A stretch of DNA of 64,000 nucleotides from Anthracocystis setariae (taxonomy: Eukaryota; Basidiomycota; Ustilaginomycetes; Ustilaginales; Ustilaginaceae), in the NCBI GenBank assembly GCA_928724745.1, contig CAKMXJ010000022.1, forward strand, positions 310,001-374,000, given 5' to 3'. A model generated the notes under the pieces. It saw nothing but the letters and a program-made list of their open reading frames with translations. It made no database searches and was not told where the DNA came from. Positions 39,178 to 49,195 of this stretch are shown piece by piece. Positions within the stretch are counted from its first letter, which is position 1, and each line of letters opens with the position of its first letter. Made by a program: the position numbers and the translations under genes.

Positions 39178-42100
39178 ATGCCGTCGGTCGCGCAACGCAA
39201 GTCCAAGAACGCCCTTGCGGTGCACGACAAGCATCGCGATCTCGTCTCGAAATACTCTTGCCACTACGTACAGATCGAACAGCTCCAGAAGTTTGCCAAA
39301 ACCCAAATCGTCGAAGATGTCGCCTCGCAGATCCAAATCAACGAAGAAGGTCGGACGAGGGTGTTGCTCTACCTGTCCGACTTTGCCAATCTCTTCCGCT
39401 TCTACAGGCGATCTCGCTTCGACCATGACCAGGCGGTCAACCTGCTCACCGCGACCATCCTGTGGAGGATGCGTACCGATCTCGACCTTCTCAGCCTGTC
39501 GTCGCTCAATCCGCTGTATGTGACGCCACCTGCGCCCAATCCGCCGCTTTTCTGGGTCAACAGCCGCTTCAATGACTTCTACCACCGTCCCTGCGGCGTT
39601 ATCAACCTAAGGAGTGTCGAGAGGACCGCAGAGAACTCGCTCGACGAGTTGAAGGAGTACATCGTCGCATGCATGGAAATCCTGCGCAGGTATGTTGCCG
39701 ATCTGTATCGCGCCAGCATCCACGCTACCGACAACGACAAGGTTAGCGAAGAAGCAGTGCTGCAAGCCTCGATCGCCATCGATTTGGCACACAGCGGAAT
39801 GGCCAATCTCGAGCTCGAGTTGTTGCCCTTCTTGCTCGATTTGCTCAAGAACCATCTCCCAGGCATGATCGGTGCGCTTTACGTGCTCAACTACGGCTGG
39901 GTCCATGCAGGCATGTGGGCGGTCATCAAACGAGTCCTCCCTCAGCAAGCGCTAGCCAAGATCTTCTTCCCCTCACACGACGAGCTCAAGGAGCACTTTG
40001 ATGTCAAATGCATTCCACAGTGCTACGGAGGCGAGCTCGATGTGGTGGTCGAGAGCAGTACCAACGATGTGCTGCGCAAGTACGGTAAGCCCAGGAGGGT
40101 TTCCAGCGCTGCGTTGGCCACGCCTCCTCACAGTCCCGCGCCTGGCAAGGAGAGAGGTCATATGAGCAGGACCAACAGCTACGATAGTATGTACGAAGTG
40201 TTCTACTCGGCCGACTCGACCCCCTGGGCATCGCGGCCCATCACGCCCAGGCACAGCGAACCAAGCACTCCACGTGGCGACCCCTCGTCGTCCTCTTCGG
40301 CTGGACTCACCATGACACCCAGCGCAGCACGCAAGCTCAAGCATCTTCAAATGTCGCGTGGCGATCTGTCGTGCGCTGCCGAGAATGCACACGAGCCAGG
40401 AGTGCGCGCAGCGGGCGGGAGGTCTCGTTCGGGCTCCGAAGTGCGCATTGTGGATGGCAGGGCGGTTGGCTTGAGCGTTAGTGTCGGTAGCTCGCCGTTC
40501 GTCACTCCTGCCATGACGCCCGTCGGAGGAATGAGTCCCAGGCTGACACGTAGACAGGATCGCCATGTGCGTTTCTCGTCCGATGATCGCGATCGGTCCG
40601 CCTCACCGCAACGTCGCGTTGGTGCCGCCACGTCCAACTTCACGCTGTACCTGAATGAGGACGAAGAAGCCGTGCTCCCGTCCGAGTCGGAGGATTCGGA
40701 TGCTTCAGGGAAGGACGGCGAATTGGCGCCTGTTGCCGAGCCATCGAGTGGGCTGCTGAACCGACTTCGAAGACTGTCCGAGACGCGGTTTACCTCCGCC
40801 GGCGCTGCAAGTGGTAAGGAGAGCGACAGGGATGAGAGGGAGCAGCAAGCGGATCAGATGATCATGTACTTTGAGCCGGCGTCGCCGCGTTTGCAAGTAG
40901 CCCATTTGGACGAAGAGCCACTGCAAGAACAACAACTACATCCGCGTCTGTCGCGTCGGACGCGTCGCTCGGTGCGCGACGGCCTCGTCTCACCGTACAA
41001 CAAGAACAACCCGTTCTTCGGCTACCCAGCTACGTTCCGGCTGAACGCCACGCCGCAGCAGCTGCATTCGCGTCGTCGCAAGCGCGATTTGTTACGCACG
41101 CTGACGTATCTGTTTGTGCTGCGCGTGTTGGCGGTGCATAGGAGGTTGAGGTGGAGGGCTGCGTTGGTGTATCGCGAGGTGATCGGGACGGGCAAGGGGA
41201 GCGAGGAGGATGAGTTTTGGAGGGAGTTGGATCTCAAGCGGTTAAGGGGTGATGGGAATGTCGAGGCGAGGGCGGGGAAGGTGCGGGAGCGGAGTGCGGG
41301 CGCGTGGAGGGCGGTGAAGAGCGGGTTGGGGTTGATGGTGGTGGTGCTTATTTTCAGGCCGGCGTGGAGGAGGGTGATGATGGCTAGGGTGTATTCAAGC
41401 GTGATTGGAACCAAGGTAGAGGCAAGTGCGGAGGATTGGGATGAGTGGGAGAGGGTGGGTAGTGGCAAGGTTGTGGGGTCCAAGTCTAAGAGTTGGACGG
41501 GGTTGGGGATTCGTCGGAAGCTTGGGTTTCAGAGCGATGCAAGTGGCGAGGTCAAGGTTACCAGTGCGTCTGCGGGTAGGAACACCAAGTCGCGCATGAA
41601 CCCATTGGCTGTAGCTGGTGCGATCGTCTCGGCCGCTTCGCTAGGCTATCTTCTATACACCTACCTCTCCTCCTCCTCCTCGTCCGCTTCCTCTTCCAAC
41701 AACGACGATGACGATGAAGAAGAAGATGATGATGTTTCGCGACGAAGAGGCTCTATCAAGCCCTCGACGTCTTCACGCATACGTCCGTCGCTCTCGCTTT
41801 GTCTATCGACGTCCTTCATACGCGATGACATCTCGATTGCGAACCTACGCACGCTCCTGCGCGCACTCGCGCCACTGTTTGTTGTGCACCTCATCCTCCC
41901 CTCCGCCGGGGCTATGGATCTGGCCACATCGATTTCCTCGCTAACCGCGCAGTTGGGCGATGTGGGCGAGTTTGATGCGCGACGCGTGCTCGAGTATACG
42001 CAGGTCTCGGGTCGGTTCGCACTCAGCCGCGCGCTAGCATGTGATTGTCATGTCGAGATCGCACTGCCTGGGTCGGACGAGGCGAGCACGGTGGAGGAGC

Positions 42101-42276
42101 TAGGCAAGGTCAGGAGGGCGGGCGCCGTGGTGGTGTTTGTCAATCTGGGTGGGGGTGAAAGCGTGGTGCACGAGTTGGCCGCGGGTGTGGTTAGGGTGCT
42201 TGATCTTGGCGCGGTGAGCGATCCGTGGCGCGAGTTGGCGCACAAGTTGCAGGCATTGAGACAAGGATGGCGATGA
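39178..42276 (+). CDS. CRAL-TRIO (Sec14-like) domain protein with C-terminal membrane segments
   Basis: 1032 residues. The N-terminal CRAL-TRIO-N-like helices (FANLFRFYRRSRFDHDQAVNLL) precede a lipid-binding CRAL-TRIO fold at about 120-295 (LPFLLDLLKNHLPGMIGALYVLNYGWVHAGMWAVIKRVLPQQALAKIFF). Residues ~300-650 are Ser/Pro-rich and likely phosphorylated. Two hydrophobic segments follow: near 715-730 (SGLGLMVVVLIF) and near 805-830 (AVAGAIVSAASLGYLLYTYL). The last 150 residues are of unknown fold. Sec14-type domains move phosphatidylinositol or related lipids between membranes. A membrane-anchored form fits a contact-site role, but that is inference. Confidence 0.85.
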   Translation: MPSVAQRKSKNALAVHDKHRDLVSKYSCHYVQIEQLQKFAKTQIVEDVASQIQINEEGRTRVLLYLSDFANLFRFYRRSRFDHDQAVNLLTATILWRMRTDLDLLSLSSLNPLYVTPPAPNPPLFWVNSRFNDFYHRPCGVINLRSVERTAENSLDELKEYIVACMEILRRYVADLYRASIHATDNDKVSEEAVLQASIAIDLAHSGMANLELELLPFLLDLLKNHLPGMIGALYVLNYGWVHAGMWAVIKRVLPQQALAKIFFPSHDELKEHFDVKCIPQCYGGELDVVVESSTNDVLRKYGKPRRVSSAALATPPHSPAPGKERGHMSRTNSYDSMYEVFYSADSTPWASRPITPRHSEPSTPRGDPSSSSSAGLTMTPSAARKLKHLQMSRGDLSCAAENAHEPGVRAAGGRSRSGSEVRIVDGRAVGLSVSVGSSPFVTPAMTPVGGMSPRLTRRQDRHVRFSSDDRDRSASPQRRVGAATSNFTLYLNEDEEAVLPSESEDSDASGKDGELAPVAEPSSGLLNRLRRLSETRFTSAGAASGKESDRDEREQQADQMIMYFEPASPRLQVAHLDEEPLQEQQLHPRLSRRTRRSVRDGLVSPYNKNNPFFGYPATFRLNATPQQLHSRRRKRDLLRTLTYLFVLRVLAVHRRLRWRAALVYREVIGTGKGSEEDEFWRELDLKRLRGDGNVEARAGKVRERSAGAWRAVKSGLGLMVVVLIFRPAWRRVMMARVYSSVIGTKVEASAEDWDEWERVGSGKVVGSKSKSWTGLGIRRKLGFQSDASGEVKVTSASAGRNTKSRMNPLAVAGAIVSAASLGYLLYTYLSSSSSSASSSNNDDDDEEEDDDVSRRRGSIKPSTSSRIRPSLSLCLSTSFIRDDISIANLRTLLRALAPLFVVHLILPSAGAMDLATSISSLTAQLGDVGEFDARRVLEYTQVSGRFALSRALACDCHVEIALPGSDEASTVEELGKVRRAGAVVVFVNLGGGESVVHELAAGVVRVLDLGAVSDPWRELAHKLQALRQGWR

Positions 42277-42419
42277 GGGTTTTATTTTTATTTTTATTTT
42301 TTTTCTCACTCATTCACAAAACGCTCACTCGGATTGGGAATGGAATGCGAAAAAGTTATTGAAACAGAGACATGAAACAAACGCTGTGTGTGTGTGTGGG
42401 GGGGGGGGTCTCGAGGGGG

Positions 42420-44024
42420 TTAAGCCGAGGTATGTGGTGGCGGTGCGAGGTGGGACCAGCATTGTGATTGGGCAGCGAGGTGAGCGTGATGGTTCGTGGT
42501 GGCGAGCCAGAAGGGTTGGTTGACCAAATCGAGGGTGTTGAAACTGTCTTGTTTCGATGAAGGGGGAGGGGGAAAGTCGAAGCTTGAATCGGCCGAAGTT
42601 ATGGTAGTAGCTGTTGAGGAGGAGGAGAGGTCGGGGAAGGGGGACCAGGTTAGATGGTGATGATCGAATGCGTAGGTGGTGGAGTCTGCCATGGATTGGA
42701 AGGTTGGGTCGATTGAGTAGGAGGGGTGAGCGGTGGGTATGTTTGGCCAGGAGGAGGAGGAGGGGGTGAAGAATGGAATCGAGGTCGTTGGGGTTGAGAA
42801 TGAGGAGGGGTGGGAGTGGTGGAGGTGTAGATTTAATGCGCTATTGTCAAAGTGTGTAGTTGGGTTTGGAAAGCTGTTCCTTTTCGCGAGGTTCTTTGTA
42901 TTGATCGAGGAGCGAGTTTTTCTTGCCGAGTGAGAAGGAGGAGGGGGAAGGGGGGTGATGCTCCTCGTCACATTTCTTCCCTCTTGGGTGACGGTTTGGG
43001 CGGCACTACACCAACCCTCAATCGTACTCACCTTCACTTCCACCTCCCCCTCCCCCTCCCCCTCCCCCTCTCCCTCTCCCTCTCCGTCTCCGTTGCGTGC
43101 TTCTCTAAGTTTCTCCTCCTCCCTTGCAACCCGATACACATCCATCAACAAAGCGACCTTATCCGGCTTGATCAACGCGACCACCTCTGCGGTCGCCAAC
43201 TGAAGCCGAGCGACCTTGACTCTACCACACCTCAACATGGTGAGTAGTAGACGATGGCGTTCCGGTTTCATCAAATGGTCCGGTTCACGATGACGTACGT
43301 CGTTGGGCCACCAATCGGGTTTGCCCGCTTCGCCTCGGTTGTATGGCCATCGCGTTTGTTTTTTGGGTTCGATGATTTTGATCCATGCCTTGGCCACGGT
43401 TTTGCATACGGATTGCTGGAGTTGGCCGAAGCGCAGTTCGAGGAACGCCGTGCGCGTGGTGGAGGTGGCGAGGGTGATGGTGTAGAGCGGCGTCATTGGG
43501 GTGGTTGGTGAGGCGGTAGTGGTGATGGGGAGAGGTGCCGAGTTAGGTGCATTCGGCCAAGAGGTTCGGCAACGTAGAAAGTGTTGGTTGGCAATCGTAG
43601 TATCCACCAGCGCCAAAGCCTTCTTGCTATTCTTGCCAACAGCAGCGTTGTCGAGGAAAGGATCCACTCCTCCATCATCATCATCATCATCATCATCGTT
43701 GTCGTTTTCGGTATCGCTCAATGTATGGAGTTGGGCGTTAACGAGCGATGCCGAGTGCTTACCCGACGATTGTCTCGCCAACTGCTTGGCTTCATCGGCA
43801 ATGCCACGTTTACCGAACCAATCATCTAGACTGCTCTGAAGCGCATCACTAGCGTATGTCTCCACATCGCCGCGTGCGCTTACCCACATGATGGCGAAAT
43901 GACTCCCATTGATGTACGCCGCCTTTCCAAGTGCACGAAGCACCTGATCGCGCTTGTTCTTGTAGTGTCGATGCTGCCGTGACGGTGACGAGTACGGTTC
44001 CACTCGTACGGGGATTCGTGGCAT
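42420..44024 (-). CDS. YDR124W-like (DUF2841) protein
   Basis: 534 residues from MPRIPVRVEPYSS. The helical-bundle domain of the YDR124W/DUF2841 family is seen at about residues 210-310: CKTVAKAWIKIIEPKKQTRWPY, then KPDWWP and VRHREPDHLMKPERHRLL. Ahead of it lie a small N-terminal region (KNKRDQVLRALGKAAYINGSHFAIMWV) and an Asp run. After it come a (GE)n repeat and a long Ser/Pro/His-rich tail. The family has no settled biochemical role. No intron. The upstream in-frame extension to 44207 lacks an ATG start of good context. Confidence 0.75.
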   Translation of the reverse strand: MPRIPVRVEPYSSPSRQHRHYKNKRDQVLRALGKAAYINGSHFAIMWVSARGDVETYASDALQSSLDDWFGKRGIADEAKQLARQSSGKHSASLVNAQLHTLSDTENDNDDDDDDDDGGVDPFLDNAAVGKNSKKALALVDTTIANQHFLRCRTSWPNAPNSAPLPITTTASPTTPMTPLYTITLATSTTRTAFLELRFGQLQQSVCKTVAKAWIKIIEPKKQTRWPYNRGEAGKPDWWPNDVRHREPDHLMKPERHRLLLTMLRCGRVKVARLQLATAEVVALIKPDKVALLMDVYRVAREEEKLREARNGDGEGEGEGEGEGEGEVEVKVSTIEGWCSAAQTVTQEGRNVTRSITPLPPPPSHSARKTRSSINTKNLAKRNSFPNPTTHFDNSALNLHLHHSHPSSFSTPTTSIPFFTPSSSSWPNIPTAHPSYSIDPTFQSMADSTTYAFDHHHLTWSPFPDLSSSSTATTITSADSSFDFPPPPSSKQDSFNTLDLVNQPFWLATTNHHAHLAAQSQCWSHLAPPPHTSA

Positions 44025-44733
44025 CGTTAAGACTATGCGCTGGATACTAGATAATATATAAGGATATAAGGGGTTATGATATAGATCGCTGGAGAGGTGG
44101 GGACAAGATGATGGGGTCGGATTTGAAGAGGAGGGGAAAGACGAGGGGGAGGGGAAGGGGAGGGGAAGGGAGCTTTTGTTGCAGGACTCGGTTGACAAGG
44201 TCTGCAATGTCGATCATCTCGTTACGCTCTGCGAGTAAACAAAGCGCCCCCCCCCCCCCCCTCCAACCATCCATGGGGAATGTTTGTGGTATCCCAAACC
44301 CACACTATCCAAGCGAGGTGAGGCGAGGTGAGGTGAGTGTCATTCTCAACCCTCCCGCCAACGATCGAGCATGGTTATGCGAAGGGCCGTATTTGACAGC
44401 TGAGAACAAGGCTTGAAAAAAGAAAAAAAAAAAAACTCCCGATAACGTTTGCCGCGTATGTATGCGCCATACATTCTTGACAGCAGCCGCCAAAAACTCC
44501 AACGCCCGCCTGACATCTACATTCCAATCGCGCTTGGGCTTCTAGAAATGTGCACCAACACACCCAACCAAGCCGATGGGATGACCGATACATTGAACAA
44601 CTGAATGGATGAACGAATGAGAGAGCGAGCTGACGAACAAAAAAAAAAAAAAAGATGCAAGAGATAAAAGTACAAGAGGACCACGACCGAAACTACACCA
44701 AGGCGAAAGAGCCATAATAATCGACTTTTGAGT
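44025..44733. other. Gap between two minus-strand genes
   Basis: It holds a poly(C) run (44248-44262), a poly(A) run (44428-44434) and another (44639-44653). It should contain the promoter of the DUF2841 gene and the 3' end of the TFIIA gamma gene. No coding sequence is recognised. Confidence 0.45.
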
Positions 44734-45179
44734 CTACTTTGCACTACTCGCACCATCAGCCATCTTGCAGGCGACGATCTTGACCTTATCGACATCGATG
44801 ATATCCGAATTATCCAACTTCAACGTCGCATTACGAACGCGGAACGTCCACACTTCTTCGCACAATCGGTAATCTTTCAAATGGCCCTACCCGAATCAAA
44901 CAACACGACAGGGTTAGTCAACGAATCGAATTCTCCACATGTACAAAGGGAGGGTGGGGGAAGGGGGGAACATACTTTGAGTTGGGATTTTGCTTTGACG
45001 TTTTTGGCGAGGTTGGTGGCGATGGCTTTATCGAACTCGTTGAGGACGCGCATGGCGAGGACGGGGTTGATGTGGCCGGATTGGATGAGTTCGTCGAGTG
45101 CGTCGGTGAGTTGCATGCCGATGGAGGAGCGACGGTATAGTTCGTAGTAGAGCTGTTTGTTGGGTGCGCTCGTCGACAT
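44734..45179 (-). CDS. TOA2: TFIIA small (gamma) subunit
   Basis: Two exons, 45179-44976 and 44886-44734, joined in phase 0 by a GTATGT...GTAG intron, give 118 residues, the usual size. The N-terminal four-helix part is [27 protein letters not shown]. The beta-barrel part is [20 protein letters not shown]...[10 protein letters not shown]. It pairs with the large TFIIA subunit to stabilise TBP on promoters. Confidence 0.95.
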
Positions 45180-45555
45180 GATGAATCGTGGGAGGCGGAA
45201 AGGATATGATGGTAGATGATAGGCAAGATGTGTGGATAGAGTGAGGTGCGAGACTGAGCCGCGTGCCAAGCTGAATAATGGGATAAGAGGGTTTGGGTGG
45301 GTTTGTACCGGCCGGATTGAACCTCGACTTTTTTTTTTGGAAGCGTTCGTGGTTGCGGGGGATTATTTTGGCATTATTATTATTATTTATTATTTTATGC
45401 GGACGAGGTGTCAAGTCTAAGTAAGATGCACGCTTTGACAGGTTCAGTTAACCGCCTTGGCCCATCTTTAGCATGACGTTGCTCCCTTGTCATCCGGCGT
45501 TCAACATGCTACCTTTCGCACCGCCACCATCTTCTCTGAACCCAGTTTCTGCAAC
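45180..45555. promoter_or_regulatory. Divergent promoter region, TOA2 and DJ-1-like genes
   Basis: 376 bp with a poly(T) run (45331-45340) and an ATT-rich stretch (45371-45396). Frames here show no domain. Confidence 0.45.
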
Positions 45556-46203
45556 ATGCCGTCCGCACTGATTCTGATCGCCGAGGGCACCGAAGAGTCC
45601 GAATTCACCATCACCTACGACGTCCTCGTCCGCGCCGGCATCACTACCACCTCTGCCCTTGTCGGCCCCTCCACTAGCTCATCCTCATCCTCTTCCTCTT
45701 CCTCTACCTCCCCGTCCTACGTCACCTGCTCGCGCGGGGTCAAAATCATCCCCGATCTCCTTCTTGCGGACCTCGCCGGAGGCAGCGCACTCACCTACGA
45801 CTGTCTCATCATCCCCGGGGGCGCAGCCGGCGCTGCCACGATCAGCGCCAACCCGGACGTCCAATCGCTCATTTCAGCCATGTACGCAGACGGCAAACTC
45901 ATCGCCGCGATCTGCGCAGGCAGCCTAGCCATCAAGGCCGCAAACATAGCCATAGACAAATCCATCACAAGCCACCCCAGTGTCAAGGACCAGTTGGAGA
46001 AGGTGTACAAGTATGTAGAGGACACGGTGTGTGTGAGCGCCAATGTGGTCACCAGTAGAGGGCCAGGGACAACGTTCGAATTCGCCCTCACGATTGTGGA
46101 GAAATTGGCAGGCGAGGACAAGAGAAACGAGGTGGAGGAACCGATGATCTTATCAACCTCGGTAGTGGCTGCTCGCTCATCACCCGATCAGGTCCAACCT
46201 TGA
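45556..46203 (+). CDS. DJ-1/PfpI family protein
   Basis: 215 residues. It shows LIAEGTEESEF (the conserved Glu near residue 15), YDCLIIPGG and AAICAGSLAIKAA with the nucleophilic-elbow Cys, then TSRGPGTTFEFALTIVEKL. This is the DJ-1 arrangement. DJ-1-like proteins act in oxidative stress and as glyoxalase/deglycase-type enzymes; activity here is unproven. A run of 14 Ser/Thr residues at about 37-50 is an insertion in a loop. The ATG at 45556 was chosen because it starts the first beta strand. Confidence 0.92.
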   Translation: MPSALILIAEGTEESEFTITYDVLVRAGITTTSALVGPSTSSSSSSSSSSTSPSYVTCSRGVKIIPDLLLADLAGGSALTYDCLIIPGGAAGAATISANPDVQSLISAMYADGKLIAAICAGSLAIKAANIAIDKSITSHPSVKDQLEKVYKYVEDTVCVSANVVTSRGPGTTFEFALTIVEKLAGEDKRNEVEEPMILSTSVVAARSSPDQVQP

Positions 46204-46250
46204 CCACACCCCAAAACCGCTTTAATGAAAATAATATCAAGACGTTAAAT

Positions 46251-47411
46251 TTAGACATTCCAGGTCCAACTATCGTCTAGACTCGACTTGGAGCTGGTCA
46301 CAGGCAAGAGATTCGGACTGGAGCGAAGAGAAGTGCTACTCCTCCTCCCTCCCGCAGCCTCTACCCACGCATCATTCTGCTCGTCCACGTGAATCCTCGG
46401 CTGCTGCTGCTGCTGCTGCTGCTCTTCTTTATCCACACTGAGAAACTCATCCATCGTCATAGCATTGCCTAACTTCCTCTCTGCCTCCCTTAGCATCTCG
46501 CTCGCGCCATCGCGAGCCTCCTTGAAGCGCTTGGCAAACATACTGGCAAATCCGACCCCGGGCGTACTGGACGATCTTGCGCAGCTCTCGTCCACCTGCT
46601 TGGATAACGACGCCAACGAGCCGAGCACGGATGCGCGACGTGCTGTCCAACTCGACGCTGGTGGTGGTGGTGGTGGTGCGCGAGTGGCGATGCCATTCTC
46701 ATCGACGCAAAACCCGAGTAGATTCGATTCGGATTGCGATTGTGTCGATAGCGACGCGAGCTGCGAATGCGAATGCGAATGCGATTCTACCAACGCGCCG
46801 CCACTGCGGTTAGGCGTAACATGATGTATCGCAGGCGAAAGCGGCGAACGAGGCGAAAGCGCCGCACTCCCCACATCCGACCCCTCCTCCTCCAACACCG
46901 CCAACATACTCGGCCTCAACATCCCCACCGCATCCCCCACCACCTCCCCGCCCACCGTAGCATCCTTCTCGATCGGCTCCGTCTCCGTCTCCAGCTCCGG
47001 CTCCGGCTCCGATGTCGTCGTCGTCGTAGTCGTCGTTGTCGCATCGACGATCGTCATGCTCTCCAACAGATTGTTCAACTGGTTCTTGAGACTTTCTGGG
47101 ATTTTGGACGAGATCGTATTCCAAGCATCGGCGGCCGCGTCGTTCGATAGCGACGTGCGCGACTGGCTACTCGACGACGTCGACGTAGTGCGGCGATGAA
47201 GCGTCGGCGAGGTGGAGTACGCCAAATCCTTGGTAGCCATACGTTGGAATGTCGTACGCAGTTGCGCCAACGCCGATTCTTCCGCAGACAGCTCGTCGCG
47301 TAGCTCGAAACATCGACGCTCCTTTTCGGCGATTTGACGCAAGAGCTCGCGCGTTTGCGTCGTCAGCACAGCATCCGAGTCCGAACAACCGGGCGTTCGC
47401 CGTGAGCCGTT
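46251..47411 (-). CDS. Uncharacterised coiled-coil protein (5' end unresolved)
   Basis: The exon begins after a clear 3' splice site (branch-like CTAAC, then CTACTGTAG) and encodes about 386 residues. The first 50 residues (RELLRQIAEKERRCFELRDELSAEESALAQLRTTFQRMA) look like a coiled coil. PESLKNQLNNLLESM follows, then low-complexity sequence and VGFASMFAKRFKEARDGASEMLREAE. The first in-frame ATG is only at about 47239 (MATKDLAYS). No ATG lies between this exon and the YAE1 stop at 47583, so the start codon must lie further upstream or at MATKD. Function unknown. Confidence 0.6.
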   Translation of the reverse strand, partial: NGSRRTPGCSDSDAVLTTQTRELLRQIAEKERRCFELRDELSAEESALAQLRTTFQRMATKDLAYSTSPTLHRRTTSTSSSSQSRTSLSNDAAADAWNTISSKIPESLKNQLNNLLESMTIVDATTTTTTTTTSEPEPELETETEPIEKDATVGGEVVGDAVGMLRPSMLAVLEEEGSDVGSAALSPRSPLSPAIHHVTPNRSGGALVESHSHSHSQLASLSTQSQSESNLLGFCVDENGIATRAPPPPPPASSWTARRASVLGSLASLSKQVDESCARSSSTPGVGFASMFAKRFKEARDGASEMLREAERKLGNAMTMDEFLSVDKEEQQQQQQQPRIHVDEQNDAWVEAAGGRRSSTSLRSSPNLLPVTSSKSSLDDSWTWNV

Positions 47412-47582
47412 CTACAGTAGAACACACAAGATAAGTGGACTAGAGTTAGTCAAAGAATCCTTGCGCACAGCGGACAGCGAAGAGAGAAAGAGAGAAAGAG
47501 AGAGAGAGAGAGGGAGAGGGAGAGGGAGAGAAAGGAGGAGAGGACGACAGAAAGAAAGAAAGAGAGACGTACAACCGGAAGT

Positions 47583-48719
47583 TTACACGAAAGCGCGCAG
47601 ACCTAGCATGCTCCTCACTTGGGCCAACCTGTGCGTGAGATGCTCCAAAATCGCCTCCCTCGCCTGCGTCTGCTCGAGTGTCTCTCTCTGGATCGATGGC
47701 GGAGCTCCATCTCCGGCGGCGTGCTCGCGCTCGTGCTCCAACGCTTCGTAATCCGGTTGCGCCAACGTATCCAACCTGAGCGCATCGAGCTCGTTCGCCA
47801 CGCTGCGCAGTTCCACCTTCGCCTCCTCCAGTCTCGGATGCGTGAGCAACGGCGGCAAAGTCGAAGAAGCCGGCGCAGAGGCGGCAGTGCGAGTTCGACG
47901 GAATGTGCTGGCCGTGGTGATGGTGGTGGTAGAGGAAGAGGAGGAAGAATTGAGGCGGGGAGGCGGGGAGGTGAGGAGAAGCAGCGCACCGATCTGGCCC
48001 CTTAGCAGACCGACTTTGCGACCAAGAAGCGCACCTACCTCGTTAAATCCTTGATCGAATCCATTCTGCAGTGTGCTCATCTTGCCGGCCGTGATGCCTT
48101 GTCGATATCCAGTCTATTGTTACGCAAAGGGATCAAACCAGTACAGCGTCAGTAATGCTGGAGGAAAGAGCGAGACGGAAGCAAACAAGAGGGAGAGGGA
48201 AAAAAAAATGGAAAAGAATCTTACATCTTGAAACTGAGCCTCGACCTTTGCCAAATCTCTCTCTGCCATGGCACGTGCGGCAGCGGGGTAGGAGAAGGAG
48301 GTGTCATCTTGGTTCATGAGCCAGTCGTCGGTGGTATCTGAAGCGGCGCTTTGGGAGGCTTGCGATGGTCGTCGTCGCAAAGAGTGTGCTCTACTGATCG
48401 ATCCTGTCCTCGTACGACCGGCACCCGAGGACTGCACATCGTCCGCTTTGATGCTAGTCGAGGGTGAAGCGATGTACGACAAGCTTGTGCGTTTGCCTTT
48501 TCTGGGGGTGGGGGTGAGGTTGAGCGGCTTGGGTGCGGAAGAAGAGGTGGGAGAGCGCATGGGTGATGTGGCATCGTTCTGAAGGAGACTGAGTCGACGT
48601 GGGAAGGCGATCTGGCTAGAAGGCGTTGAGGCTGAAGCCCATTCGGCGTGGTCCATGACCGGCGTCTTGAGTGCCGACGGACCTGCTTCTTGCGACGATG
48701 ATGAGGCTGGATCTGACAT
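47583..48719 (-). CDS. YAE1: YAE1 family protein (Fe-S assembly adaptor)
   Basis: Two exons, 48719-48225 and 48113-47583, in phase 0, give 341 residues. The Yae1 signature lies at the junction and just after: TGYRQGITAGK then LQNGFDQGFNEVGALLGRKVGLLRGQIGALL. In yeast Yae1 with Lto1 links the ABC protein Rli1 to the cytosolic Fe-S targeting complex. The 165-residue first exon is Ser/Pro-rich and longer than usual. The C-terminal half is helical (LEEAKVELRSVANELDALRL). The next gene's first visible exon is only 171 bp away. Confidence 0.85.
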
Positions 48720-49195
48720 TTTGGGACGAAGAAAGGAAGGAAAGAAGGATCGATCGATTGATCGGTGCTCGCCAGTCCAGCTAGCTAGCGTGTGGAGTGA
48801 AGGACTACTATGCAACCGCCGGCGGTGCGATGCGATGCTGGTTAATTGAGGAGAACAAGGTAGAGAGAGAGAGACACGAAACAGTGGAGAAGAGTACCGG
48901 TATATAATAATGAAAAGCTCGTCGGAGCGCCTCTTTGCTGCACCGGAAAATGTGGTCTTTGGTGGCCGAAAACGATGTTAGAGTTTGATATTCACTACAA
49001 CAAACAACAAAGAATTAGGAAGGCAGCGTTGTGATGCGGCCGAGAAATTGCCAAGAATTAAAGGATGGAAGTAGAGAAATTGTGATCGTTGGAAAGCGGT
49101 GTGCTGACTGTGTGTGAGAGAGAGAGAGCAAGAGAGAGAGAGCAGAGAGCGGTTCAGCTCGGAAGCGAAATTATTGAAATTTGGCAGTACAGTAC
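48720..49195. promoter_or_regulatory. Upstream region of YAE1
   Basis: It holds GA repeats (about 48862-48873 and 49116-49142) and ends in CAGTACAGTACT at the edge of the foldback element. No gene is seen. Confidence 0.45.

Noticed and set aside
42420..44024. MADS-box-like reading of the N-terminus (KNKRDQVLRALGKAAYINGSHFAIMWV)
   Set aside because: The resemblance is short and lacks key MADS residues. The DUF2841-type core further on is the stronger signal.
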